A DNA stretch of 64,000 nucleotides from Dichotomocladium elegans (taxonomy: Eukaryota; Mucoromycota; Mucoromycetes; Mucorales; Lichtheimiaceae). How positions within the stretch are numbered: position 1 is the first letter of the stretch; each line of letters opens with the position of its first letter. Location: NCBI GenBank assembly GCA_025716815.1, contig JAIXMN010000009.1, positions 1,054,001 through 1,118,000 on the forward strand, in the 5' to 3' direction. Under the pieces are notes generated by a model. It saw only the letters and a program-made list of their open reading frames with translations, had not been told where the DNA came from and did not search any database. Below, piece after piece: positions 13,335 to 24,886 of this stretch. A program made the position numbers and the translations under genes.

Positions 13335-16300
13335 TCAGAAATGCATTGGGTGCATTCTCCGTCCTTTGAATTCGATGGCACGATATGCAGAAAGAATACA
13401 GTTCCATACTTCCTTATAACTGACAATCAAGCAGGATCGCTCGTCCCTCGACATCAACATTATCTTCTCGTCGCTGCACGCATCCAGCTACAAGACGTCA
13501 TATGGCGTTTTGGTTTAGGTCGTCCTTATTAACAATAGCTCGTTTCATTATACGTACTTTGTTGAGACACCCCAAGACGTGGGTCATGTCAAGCACAGGG
13601 CTGCCGTTCTCGTCCACTTGATGAAATACATAATCTCTAAAAAGCGTAATGATGTACCGATCGCCGGTCTCAGACCAGCTCGGATCCATATCAAATCTAG
13701 TGCGTTTCGTATCAGTCTCATCTTTCTACTATGATTCGCTTCATCATAGCTTACTCTGGTCTCTCCGTAATAAAACCCATCTTGATGATACTTCTTGCTA
13801 TGTTCCCATTACCGAGCTCTCGACTAAGCTCATTTTCCAGCATGTCATTATTCCTAAACCATGCATCGCTCCATCAGTATATATATTTCCTTTCTCCTTT
13901 GAATCCCCTGTCTTACAGCTGATTCGTATTCACTTCATCCAGGATGCGGGGCCCAATCATAGTGATGAGATCATCAATATGCTTAGGCGTATCGTCAGGT
14001 TTGCTCAGAAGATAAAGGACTATGTTTTTCAAATCATCTGAGTAGGAAGAATGAGTCATCGACTCAAAGGATTGTGGCAGATCTTGATATGCCACAGGTG
14101 ACAGACACGCAAGATTAATAATGAGTCTCCCAAGTGCATAAAAATCCGCTTGCTGATGCTCTTTGAAGTTTACGATCACATCAGAAGAAAGTACGTCAAG
14201 AACACCAATTCCTTGAATACGCAGTCTACCCGTGCACTGAATTAGAGATCATGTAATACCATCCTAACCATTCATTACGCACCTGTGCTTGCTCGTAACT
14301 AGAACTTTGGTAGCATCAATATTGCGCACAGCCAGACCAGCGCTATGCACCACCCGAATAGCAGACGCAATCTGGATGATGTAACTCCACAATGTATTTT
14401 CGGGTACCGTCATCGTCGATCCGCCACTGTTTTTCTTTGCTTCGAGTAATGTCTTCCCATGAGGGGTAAAGTAGTTGTTGTACAGAGTCTGAGCACAGGG
14501 AAAATAATCATATACAAAGATGAATGCTATATAAATCAATTGATTATTAGTAATGATAAGCTGCTGTAGGCTATTCATGTTTGCGATACTTGCAGGTATC
14601 ATTAAAGGCTTGAGTGGCAAAAACATCACGAAGTGCTACAAGATTGCAATGCTGGATACTACGCCACCGCTTCAAAAGAATCATTGCTCTTTCATTTAGT
14701 AGTGGAACCCCTGTTTATGCACACATGTATATATAAGTTGATCATTGACCTTATTTCCTTTTTTTTTTCTCACCTTCAACTCGGCATAGGACGTATGGTT
14801 GGCCATCGATCATCGACGTTGCCTTATAGATTGAAATAGGGATATTAAAGAACAGGCTTGTTTGGCCTAACCGATCCGTTCCTTCTAAAGGATAGAGGGA
14901 ATGGAACATATGTACTTGATCAGGAAGGCCCAATTCCGGAACTGACGGGTAAATGTTCAGTTAGCAGCAGCAGTTATCTCATATCGTGCTACTATAAATA
15001 CCAGGTCCAGTTCTCAATATGGCCTCATTGAATCGCGTGAGTTCCTCATGCAATGTGTCAGGCATAAACAACGACTGAATTGTTCGTTGGGAGGGCAACA
15101 TTTTGCTTGCACGCGACATGTTAGGCGTTGTCGCAGCAACTGTATTATACAAATGAAATTGAAGCTGTGCATGCGTGAAAAATCAATTTGCCTGTGAGAT
15201 CTGCCAATGATGTCATGCGACACTTACCGGTTGCCGTGTAATCACCGCGCTGTTCATGTAATAGTAAGGGTCGGGCTGTATCATCCCCAAAGATGCAAGC
15301 ATCTGCGAAGGGGAGTGAGGTGTTTGTTGATGCTGGTGTTGTAGTGGTGGCGTAGGAGCCTATTTGACGTTTGCACATATGTATATATATATATATGTGT
15401 GTGTGTGTGTATGTGTGAGCTTCTGTTGAATGTTATTTCGATAGAAAAATAACTTGCATCACCGGATATACCAAGCTGAGAGAAACCAGTAGTCAAATTC
15501 GTAAGGGTGTAATTGCTGCTAAAACGTTCATTATTCTATCAGACACAAGGAAGTTGAATAAGCCCAGTCGTACTTGCATTGATGTGTGGGGTCGGCTGTT
15601 ATTATCAGTTGACTGAGCCTGTGTGGTTGGTGAAGCAGCAGAAGCGGCAACAGCAGCAAAAGTTTTGTCTATACCAATCGAATCTGGTTGGAATGAAGCA
15701 AGAAAATGTCCATAGATTCCTACTCTACCACGTGTTATAGTCATTGTAGGTGCCACTATTGCAATTATCATATACATAGAGCATCTTGCTGAGTCCATTT
15801 TGATGTAATTGTCTTCCTAATTTCTCACTCTTACCTGGTATGTTGGATTTTTTTATCGAAGGCGATGCACCTTTTGGAACAAAGACCGGCGCATTGATGC
15901 TGTCTGCAGACACCGACGAAAAAGCCGCCACCGGCCGGTTTGCGGGCGGTTGGATGCGCACTTTAGTGGATCTGATACAATGAAGATCTATGAGGTCGTG
16001 TCTCTATAATTTTTTTGGCTTGCCCAGACCAGAGTCATCAGCCAGCGTATGCACATCCCAACTTACTTCTCTGGGCTCCCTTGGGGAGAGCTTTTTTTCT
16101 ATGGGACAGGGAATAGTCGTAATGAATTCAGTGACGGTATTAGTCGCTGAATAAAACATATCTGAAGAGAAACAGAGAAAAACATATATGTATATAGAAG
16201 ATAGAGATAGAGATAGAGATAGATAGAGGCAGAGGGAGGGAGACATAACGCACCAGCTCATGCTTAAACTCGCACCCTTTGTTCTCAAACTTGCAATAAC

Positions 16301-16541
16301 CATGGATAGTGATGTTTCGACAAAGACGCTTTGCAGTCGCATCGCCTGACATTGTGGAAATCATGGTATTAGAGGTGATGAACTTGCTGATGTCCAATGG
16401 CGCACCTTTGCAAGTAGATTTTCCAGAGCTGGTAAATGAGGAAATGGTGTTTACCCCTTCAGTAGAAGGACGAGTGACTATGGGAATTGCAGACGGTGAC
16501 TGAGGTGGAATAACGATGTGGGGTTCTACCGACTTTTGCAT
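13335..16541 (-). CDS. PAN3: PAN2-PAN3 deadenylase complex regulatory subunit PAN3
   Basis: Cytoplasmic scaffold that recruits the PAN2 nuclease to poly(A)-binding protein for mRNA deadenylation. In order from 16541: a CCCH zinc finger ([20 protein letters not shown], then EFKH), a PAM2-like motif ([11 protein letters not shown]), a low-complexity Q/P region, the [10 protein letters not shown] and [13 protein letters not shown] blocks, a pseudokinase ([16 protein letters not shown], then [20 protein letters not shown] and [18 protein letters not shown]), a linker coiled coil, and the C-terminal knob ([20 protein letters not shown]). The stop is TGA at 13337-13335. There are about a dozen introns; one after QAFNDT uses a GC donor (14593-14592). 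Exon edges between about 15560 and 15780 are unresolved. The start is the first ATG; upstream in-frame sequence has none. Confidence 0.9.
15379..15416 (+). repeat. TA/TG dinucleotide repeat
   Basis: Alternating TA followed by TG units inside a PAN3 intron. Simple microsatellite. Confidence 0.7.
16197..16228 (+). repeat. AGATAG-type hexanucleotide repeat in PAN3 intron 1
   Basis: About five AGATAG units, TCTATC on the PAN3 coding strand, within the first PAN3 intron. The pyrimidine-rich coding-strand sequence lies between the donor at 16253 and the proposed acceptor at 16099. Confidence 0.75.
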
Positions 16542-17020
16542 TGGTGCCAGGAAAGTTGGAGGAAAGAAGAGCAAGGAGGGGCGAAGTAACGGAACAATAC
16601 AGGAATCTGATTTTTCCCTTTTCTATCGTTTTTGATCGATTGTAGAGAGTTTACTCAGGCTTGGGAAACTGACGTCGTCAAAAGAGAATGAGGATGGATT
16701 GGGGGTGGGGGGCCTTGGAGGCGAAGACCCCCCATTGGCCAAATAATGGCTAAGGCGGAGGAAGAGGGAAAGGATTTCATAGAGAGGAAAAAAGAGGAGG
16801 TGGCCAGCAGGCTTCTATCTAATGAACGGCATTTTCTTCTTCAACACGAGCCAAACATCCCTATCAGCAAACCGGCAAAATAGCATAAAACCATTCGTGC
16901 TCTCCATGTGACTTTCTCCCTGTTGTGCCCCACCCCTTGGCTTGTATTTTTTTTTTGTGATATTTCCATTCTCCCTTCCCCACTTCTCTTCTCCTTCTCC
17001 TGCTCTCTTTCTTCCTATCT

Positions 17021-18174
17021 ATGACGCACATTTTTGAGCAGCCTATGCTCTCTCTATCTCCTCAATCCATCTACAGGATTCCTGATGTAGATATTGACGA
17101 CCTGAGTGTCATGTGGAATGGTGAGAACGGATAACGACTATCCACCATATCATTTCAACTAATGGCACGTTCCAAGTGTTCACCAAATGCAAGGCACATT
17201 TGGAAAACGGACAGAGGCTGGAGAACATGTCATGGCGACTCTGGTATCATGAGCGACAACAGTCGATACAACAACAACAGCAGCAGCAGCAGCAGCAGCA
17301 CAAAGCCGATTATTTCTCCTACATCCCTGCCCATTCGTCGTCGCCCCAGATCAATTCTCCCGTATCCTCAACAACTAGTAGTAGCAGTGACTCTACTTCT
17401 TCGACTTCCATTAAACGCTTTCTTCTTACCTTATCGCCAGCCCATGACGTATGGTCACACCAGAACACCATGACACGTAGTGAGAGTAGCAACAATATCA
17501 GCCATAGCAGTGCCAATGATGCTTCTGTTGTTGCTAATCTATCCACCGACGGAAATCATAAGCCCATGGCGACCAAATGTACCGCGCTGCCCTCCTCACA
17601 TACCAGCAACATAATAGACACAGAACAAACATTCGATAACGGTTTCTCCGACTCTCAGGATCGACAAGAGCGGCGGCGGCAGCAACGTAACTTGCGAACG
17701 GAAAATATCCATCAGGCGATACTACCCGTAGTGGCGACATCCACATCAATTATTGTGAACGACGACGATGACGACGACGACGATGATGATGGTGATGGTT
17801 TTATTGAGACAGAATATGAAAATGAGTACCACTTCGAGAAGACTGAACCACATCGGCCGCCATCGCAGCCATCTCTCTTATCTACGATGCTGCAGCAACG
17901 TCAACAACTCGCAACGCGACCGGCTCATATTGCTAGTCTAACCCCAACCTATACCAAACATTCCGATACTCGGATGTCGCAAATAGCGCCAGCTGAACAC
18001 TTCCTACGTAAAGAGCTCTCCGAGAGTCTAAGGCGCAATGTACTTTGGGAGCACATCCAGCAGAGGACTCTGTACCCTCGCAATGTCGCACATAGAAGAC
18101 CGAAATGGAGGCATGAAAACAATTCGTCCGATCATCCTGGTAACGGGTGGCAGGAAAGTTTTCGAGGGTGGTGA
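17021..18174 (+). CDS. DUF1752 (AreA/GATA N-terminal-like) domain protein
   Basis: Two exons, 17021-17120 and 17177-18174, give about 365 aa. The N-terminal domain DDLSVMWNVFTKCKAHLENG followed by QRLENMSWRLWYHER is the DUF1752 signature (…W.v…k.ck..leNG.RLEN.sWRLW), found at the N-terminus of fungal nitrogen-regulatory GATA factors and in shorter regulatory proteins. No GATA zinc finger follows. The remainder is low complexity: a polyglutamine run after the domain, Ser/Thr-rich stretches, and a poly-aspartate run near residue 200. A more ordered C-terminal segment follows (SESLRRNVLWEHIQQR). Role is presumably regulatory, but the partner is unknown. The intron is fixed by phase (AAT G|TG TTC) and by the domain continuing across it. 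Confidence 0.82.
17266..17302 (+). repeat. CAA/CAG repeat encoding polyglutamine
   Basis: In-frame CAA/CAG tract in the DUF1752 gene giving about ten glutamines. The mixture of CAA and CAG suggests it is older than a fresh pure-repeat expansion. Confidence 0.85.
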
Positions 18175-18470
18175 TCATCTCTTTTAATAAAGCTCTGTGC
18201 ATCGATGGGGGATAATCGCATGCGTCGACCTCGTTGTGAACCGAAATATCTAAAGAAAGAACTAATTATATATGAAAGCACGCTTTTCTTTCTACGTTCA
18301 AAGGGCAAATGATATGATTTTTTACCCTTATCATAGAATCCGGGAAGTGCTCCCGCATCCCACGCGCCCAAAAAAATGACCGATGGGGGTAACAACTCCT
18401 TGGCAATCACGATGGAACCAATGGGCTTTTGCAAGACCAAGAAAGAAATAGGACCTGCACCAATCGCCAT
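18132..18470 (-). CDS. small hypothetical protein, uncertain
   Basis: A minus-strand frame begins MAIGAGPISFLVLQKPIGSI and continues VIAKELLPPSVIFLGAWDAG. This looks like a small hydrophobic, possibly mitochondrial or membrane polypeptide. It reads on without a stop for 112 codons. A good GT-AG intron (about 18326-18253, with a TTCTTTCTTTAG acceptor) suggests that only the first ~50 residues plus a spliced tail are real. The tail would run tail-to-tail into the 3' end of the DUF1752 gene. I do not recognise the family. It could also be chance coding; the evenly spaced hydrophobic pattern and clean intron are the only support. Confidence 0.35.
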   Translation of the reverse strand: MAIGAGPISFLVLQKPIGSIVIAKELLPPSVIFLGAWDAGALPGFYDKGKKSYHLPFERRKKSVLSYIISSFFRYFGSQRGRRMRLSPIDAQSFIKRDDHHPRKLSCHPLPG

Positions 18471-18499
18471 TAACTGTCGCTACTGTTTATGGAATTCAG

Positions 18500-19900
18500 G
18501 TCCGTGTTCCGCTGGTGCCACACAAACACACACCTGACAGATATTCCCCATTCCATAGAGTAACTGAACCCGACAGTTGCACGAAATGTCTTGCTGATGT
18601 CATTCTTCCTTTCCTTTTTCCGCTATTTCTCAAGTCCCAAAGATTAAACCCATATTATCAACAAGAAACTGGCTTATCTCTATTTTGTACTGAAATGAAT
18701 TTTTTATACGTAAATTGCTTCGCAGAAATATGAGACGTCTTCTCTCTGCCCTTTTTCTCTTTAGCGATGGATCTTTTGACTTGTAAATTTTCAATTCCTT
18801 CCCTAGATTATGCGAGCATTCATCCAAGACCGAACATGGTGGCAAATGCTTCTTTCTGCTACTATCGGGGGTTTTTCCCCCCTTCTGCCAAGCCCTTGAA
18901 TACGTTGGAAATGAATACTTTATTTTCCAAAATAAATTTCGTACAAAATACAAAATAACGACGCATAGAATCGTATGAAGTTGTCGTATTAATAGGTAAA
19001 ATGATTTCGGATCCGCCGATTGGAACATGTTAAACAGCAAAGAACACTACCTCTTCTTCATACCCTTTAACTAACCTCCGAAGAGTAGTACGGGTGTCCT
19101 GGCGATAACCAGGACGGAAGATGTGGAGGAGGCCAGCAGCGAGAGGGGACGAGACCAGTGGCGGCCGCGAAAAGGAATAAAAGGAATGGAGTGGGACCAG
19201 AGGCGGCAGCGAAACGAAGCAGGAGGAGCAGAAGAGTGTCCAGGATCTCCTCTCTTCCATGGCTCATCAAGTGCTGGTACAACTGGTTAATCTACAAAGG
19301 ACAGTGGATGTCAGATTGCAATAAAAAATTTAGTATTATAGTGACCATACCGGATAAGACCGTGGAAGAGAGGGTCGGTATGTAGTTAATGCTCAACTGT
19401 CCATTATTTATAGGAAATCAAGGATCATACTATACTCCTTCTGATGCACGACTTTTATCACTTGCTGATGCTTTAACTGGTACAGAACTTGAAAATTCCT
19501 TGTTACACAGTCTTCCCAGTTCCGCGGCGTAAAAATTCAATGCAGAAAAGGAATTGGAGAATAGCATTCACATTTCTAAAGTTTCAGGTTTTGCTAACAC
19601 AACCATCGGAAATGGTCCTTAAATACCGATACTTTTTAATCCTTCAACATCTACAACTACTTACAACTCACATTCAAAGGTAAGCTTCTTTTATCAATGG
19701 TTAGACATAAGAAACCGGAATATTGAGGTATCCCGGTACAGACATGTCTTCACCCGCTACATGAACTACGAGTGTCTCCAGCATTCGCAATGTCGGTGAC
19801 CGGATCCTTTCGGTGAAGAGCAGTATTCAAAGCACGGCTGGCGAGAAGAGCACCGTGAGCGGTTACTAGAGGTAGTCGACATTGCCCATGCCACAACAGT
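18500..19900. other. intergenic region, no gene supported
   Basis: Short frames on both strands, including 18630-19040 (minus) and paired frames across 19030-19282, lack recognisable motifs and consistent splicing. The stretch 19075-19260 is GC- and purine-rich on the plus strand compared with its AT-rich surroundings, so it may be an exon remnant. I could not assign it. Around 19400-19900 the sequence grades into the Fanzor relic. Confidence 0.4.
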
Positions 19901-19929
19901 GCACGCGTTCTCCTCTTCAAAATATATCT

Positions 19930-21830
19930 TCCTAAATGAACTTCAAACCAACCAAGACTTCGACATTGGGGATCTTCTTGAACAGCCGGTTTTTTCTTTC
20001 TCAAGTATGGCTCTCTTTAGTGGAATACAAGAGACGTGCACTTAGATTGTCCATTACGGTCAGACTCCAAGCTCTGATCAACGAGTACTTGCCTGGATAT
20101 CTCCACCATGCAAATTACATGGGGCCATCTTTTCCGCATGCGCAGCAATGCTCGGTATATGAAGGCCGCAAGATAAATGCGGCGTACAGCAACAATATCA
20201 ACATGCGATTTGGTCAACATCTCAGGCGTGCCGGCAATACTTTGCTGGACATTCGAGATCAAAAGCTATAATGGAAAGAGACCTGTTCGATCAGGGCTTG
20301 AGCACCGAAGAAATAAGCGCCAATATTCTGGAAAGCGTGATCGAGTCTGTCAGGTGTTTCAAGTTGGCAATTAGTAGCCGACAGATTAACAGAGATCTCA
20401 TCAGGCAGCAACCAGATGTTTTTTGGGGAGACTTTGCAGACGCTATTGCCTGTTCTCAAATCTTTATCCTGAAGGCTACATATTTCAAAAAGACAATATC
20501 TACTACGACAGCAAATCCCGCCCCGCCAACCACATGAAAGCCTTTTACCAGCTCGCTTTCTTGTTTCAACGTCTCGAATTACCTGCTTTTAATTGTTTTC
20601 CCACCTCGTCGCAGATGGTCCCCGTGTTATATGTTTATCGACAGCAAAATACTTTGCCAAAACATTCTGCAACGATCTTGGAACAATGATGACGAGCTCT
20701 TCCACTTGGACTATTGGTATGAGGTAGTTTACCTCAATTCAAAAGCTTTCATGCTCCAGAAAGAAGGCAATTTCACGTTCCGTGGCATGATCAGTACAGA
20801 TGGCGTTGGGGTTACTGTATTAAAAAGCTGAGAGCATCGCCGATGGCAACCACGATACCTCTAAAAGCAAACAAGGAGCTTATCCCTTACATCATAAGCC
20901 TGAGTCGGGCGGGTCATGAAGAAATATCAGATCAATGTGTAGCCGTCGATCCAGGCCGAAGAGACCTTATGTAGTGCGTGCACGAGGAATCAACAGATAT
21001 CGCGCCTTGATAGTTCCGGTATACCAAATCCCAGCAGGACAAGCAAAAGTTCCGTCTGTTGAAGCAGCCGCACAATGTGCAACAACCTGAACTTGCATTT
21101 GCGGAGCACCGCCTGTCTGAGGAGCGGAAGCCGCACACTGGTTCTGGATGACTTCCGCCGCTTTCTCCAGGGGTTTTATAGTCATACATTGACCGATCAC
21201 GTGCCCCAAGCCTTTCTCTTACCGAAAACTCCGTTTGTCAGCTTATTTCAACAAACCATTCGCTGATTATAAGCTTGTCCAAGACTTGAAAAGTTTGGCA
21301 GCACTCCAGTCTTCATTTTCGGGAACTGGACAGCTCCTATGGCTCAATTCTATGAGCCCATACGTGGCAAGGGCTCCAGGGAACTCCAGCAGAAGCATGG
21401 ATTCGAGGTGTACCTAATAGACGGGTCCAAAACAAGCAAGTGCTGTCCATCCTGCAGCAATGAGCACCTTGCAAAATTCAGGATGGTATTAAATCCTCCG
21501 CGACACCAGCAGCGTCAATAGCAGCAGCAACAACCGCGACCCCATGTCCTTTGCCACAGTCTTTTGAGGTATGAAATTCATTCTTGCGTATTCGAAAGCC
21601 TAAGGAATTCATTGACTTCTGTACTGTAGATGTCACAGCGAAAATTGCATACTGCGCACCGAAAGACAACGGTCCAGTACGTCGGATGTGGAACCGGGAT
21701 CTTATCCATATCATTCGTGGTCTGCATGTTTTCGGTCAAGTGCCAGAAAGATTTCGGAGGGCCGTTTCCCCAGAAGGCGTCGACAGGCAGCACCCATATC
21801 ACCGAGTACGCGATATCATATATATAATCA
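19930..21830 (+). pseudogene. decayed Fanzor (TnpB-like, eukaryotic RNA-guided nuclease) gene
   Basis: Pieces of one protein lie in order on the plus strand, but in changing frames and with stops. N-terminal helical region: NNINMRFGQHLRRAGNTLLD (about 20190-20260), then ERDLFDQGLSTEEISANI. Middle: FYQLAFLFQRLELPAFNCFP and MFIDSKILCQNIL, then FRGMISTDGVGV (about 20780-20820). RuvC-I-like: QCVAVDPGRRDLM with a TAG directly after (about 20935-20975). RuvC-II region: FIFGNWTAPMAQFYEPIRGK, then GFEVYLIDGSKTSKCCPSCS with a Cys-x2-Cys zinc-finger half (about 21310-21470). RuvC-III: WNRDLIHIIRGLHVFGQVPE (about 21690-21750). This order and these motifs match Fanzor1 proteins known from fungi and their viruses. 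At least three frame changes and several stops mean it is inactive. Confidence 0.72.
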
Positions 21831-21859
21831 ACACCGTCTTATGGTCCTCACTGAAGATT

Positions 21860-22345
21860 CATTTCTTAAATTTGCTATCAAGGTCCTTTTCATACTGTAA
21901 TACCCATTCCTGTATTGCGCGAATATAGACCTTCTCTTTGTCGATGCAAATTGCGTAGCCGCGCTTAAAGTTTGCTACTTTCATCTGAATCCTTTCGCTT
22001 GGGGATATGCGTAGCAGTAAGGTCAGGGTCACCCTTGCAAGATGGACTACGTAGATATTCTGTGTGAAAACAACCGGATTGAAGAGAGTACATTTCCTCT
22101 TCAACGGCAGCCACACTCATCAACAACATGGCCTTGCTCATTTCAGACTGTAAAATGGGTATGAAAAAGCAAGCTAATATTTTTAGCCAAGCTTTTTTTG
22201 TGCGACATCTTTCGCCGTGCATGCGACATTTGCTTTGTCATCATGCGTAAATATTTCTGGTCAAAACCCAACTTCTATTTTGTGATCCTGCGACTTCAGA
22301 ATTGCCCAGGATACGACTTCAATTTTGGGAAAACGGAGTATATTG
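21860..22345 (-). mobile_element. Tc1/IS630-like element, copy A, left end
   Basis: Read on the minus strand from about 22345, the sequence starts with an end resembling CCCAAAATTGAAGTCG. It passes TTTACGCATGATGACAA and ATTTTACAGTCTGAAATGAG, then CTCTTCAATCCG, and reaches the start of a transposase-like frame (MKVANFKRGYAICIDKEKV, near 21980) that is deleted to a QYEKD stump. The same landmarks recur at 24887, 33185 (minus) and 38762. The truncated inner end lies only about 60 bp from the 3' end of the decayed Fanzor, in convergent orientation. Confidence 0.65.
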
Positions 22346-22776
22346 CTAGTCAATCGACAATCTATCTTGTAGCAATCAACCCGTTTAAATCTCTCGTTCC
22401 CATATTTGACAGGGCTTCCCCTTGAAAGGACGTGATCGGAAAAGTATCGGAAATTCGTGATCGCATCACTGTGATTGGACCGTAGCGAAAGTAGAGAGGG
22501 AGATACCTTCAGCCATCCAAGAGCTGCAACCGCAGATATAAGAAATGAATAGGTATAAGTACAATCCTCTCTGGCGAAATATATATTGTGCAACTGGAAT
22601 TGGTATAAATGCGCCTGAAAACATGTCCTTGACGCAGCAAGGCAACGGTGTCAGTGTGGGTGTTGGACAAGTTGTTGACTTTGACAGCGGCGCCTGAAGA
22701 TGGGGGGGGGTATTCGTAAAAAATTTTGCATTCAGTTTTTGCTTGTCACCCTCTTTTTACTTTACGAGACTTTGAA
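22346..22776. other. spacer upstream of spermidine synthase
   Basis: About 430 bp between the element end and the SPE3-like start. It includes a G10 run at 22702-22711 and a pyrimidine-rich stretch just before the ATG that could be the 5' UTR. No gene is supported. Confidence 0.4.
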
Positions 22777-23971
<1,195 letters not shown>

Positions 23972-24164
23972 ATAATTCTAATAAAAGAATGAAGAGAAAA
24001 AAGGGGGCCGTGACGCTTTGCGTTAGAGGGATGGGAGAACTTGATGATGAAGGGTTATTGTGACTACGGTATGCCAAACATCGAGGTATGCGGCATTACT
24101 TTGCCACAATTTTTGACCACAAAAATCTCAGCCACCCCTTTCATTCCTTTTTTGTCCACTCAGC

Positions 24165-24873
24165 ATGGGAAGAAAACAAGTTGCCGCCGATGTGCTCGAC
24201 TCTGAATCGCCCACGATCGATCCCGGATCTGGACAGCGATATGCGCGTGTGCTCGGTCCTAGAGGCAACCATCAACATGAAGTCGAGTTTACTGACGGTA
24301 CAAAAACCCTCGTCACATTGCAGCCTCGATTCCGCAATCTTGTGTGGGTGAAACGAGGTAAAAGTCAAGCAGCACCTTGCGTAAATGCCATTTGCTCCTT
24401 TCCACTTGTTCCCAACTGTTAACCATTATTATTCCCCCTTGGGTTCTGTGATGTCGCTGATATATTCGCATTTGTAACAAAAAAGGACACTTTGTATTGG
24501 TTGATCCATCGCTTGGCACGACCTCAGATAAAGTGGGCGGCGAAATCATCTTTGTGTTATTCCCAAAACATATCAAGCAACTCGAGCAGGCTGGTCAATG
24601 GTAAGATGAAACGAAGAAGAACTGAAAACTTTGGTGGTTGGACCCGTATTCTTTTTATTTTCTCATGCATCTTGCCGCCCTTACTCGATTCGTAGGCCCG
24701 CAGAGTTTTCTCAAAAGAAGGAAGCCGAACAACAACCAAAGCAGCATCAACACCAGAGGGAAGACAGCCAAGTAACCGGAAACGATGATGAGGATGATGA
24801 CGAGGATGATCTGTTCGTCAACAATAATCGCCCTGTTATGTCCGACACGGATTCCAGTGACGAAGACGAGTGA
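24165..24873 (+). CDS. eIF1A-domain (EIF1AD/SKIP-like) RNA-binding protein
   Basis: Three exons, 24165-24357, 24486-24600 and 24696-24873, give 161 aa. The S1/OB-like eIF1A fold is seen in YARVLGPRGNHQHEVEF, TLVTLQPRFRNLVWVKRG and HFVLVDPSLG. After the fold comes GGEIIFVLFPKHIKQLEQ and a Q-rich, strongly acidic tail (DDEDDDEDDLFVNN…SDTDSSDEDE). This arrangement, with an OB fold and an acidic C-tail, is that of EIF1AD, a nuclear relative of translation factor eIF1A with a poorly defined role. The start MGRKQVAADVL matches the family. Junction phases are consistent. Confidence 0.87.
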
Positions 24874-24886
24874 AGAAGAAGAAGAT

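Noticed and set aside
15818..15835. 18-nt intron (GTAAGAGTGAGAAATTAG) in PAN3
   Set aside because: Far too short, and the sequence reads through in frame, so it is treated as coding.
17761..17800. GAC/GAT repeat as a possible CRISPR-like or regulatory array
   Set aside because: It is an in-frame poly-aspartate tract of the DUF1752 protein. No spaced direct repeats of CRISPR type exist anywhere in the window.
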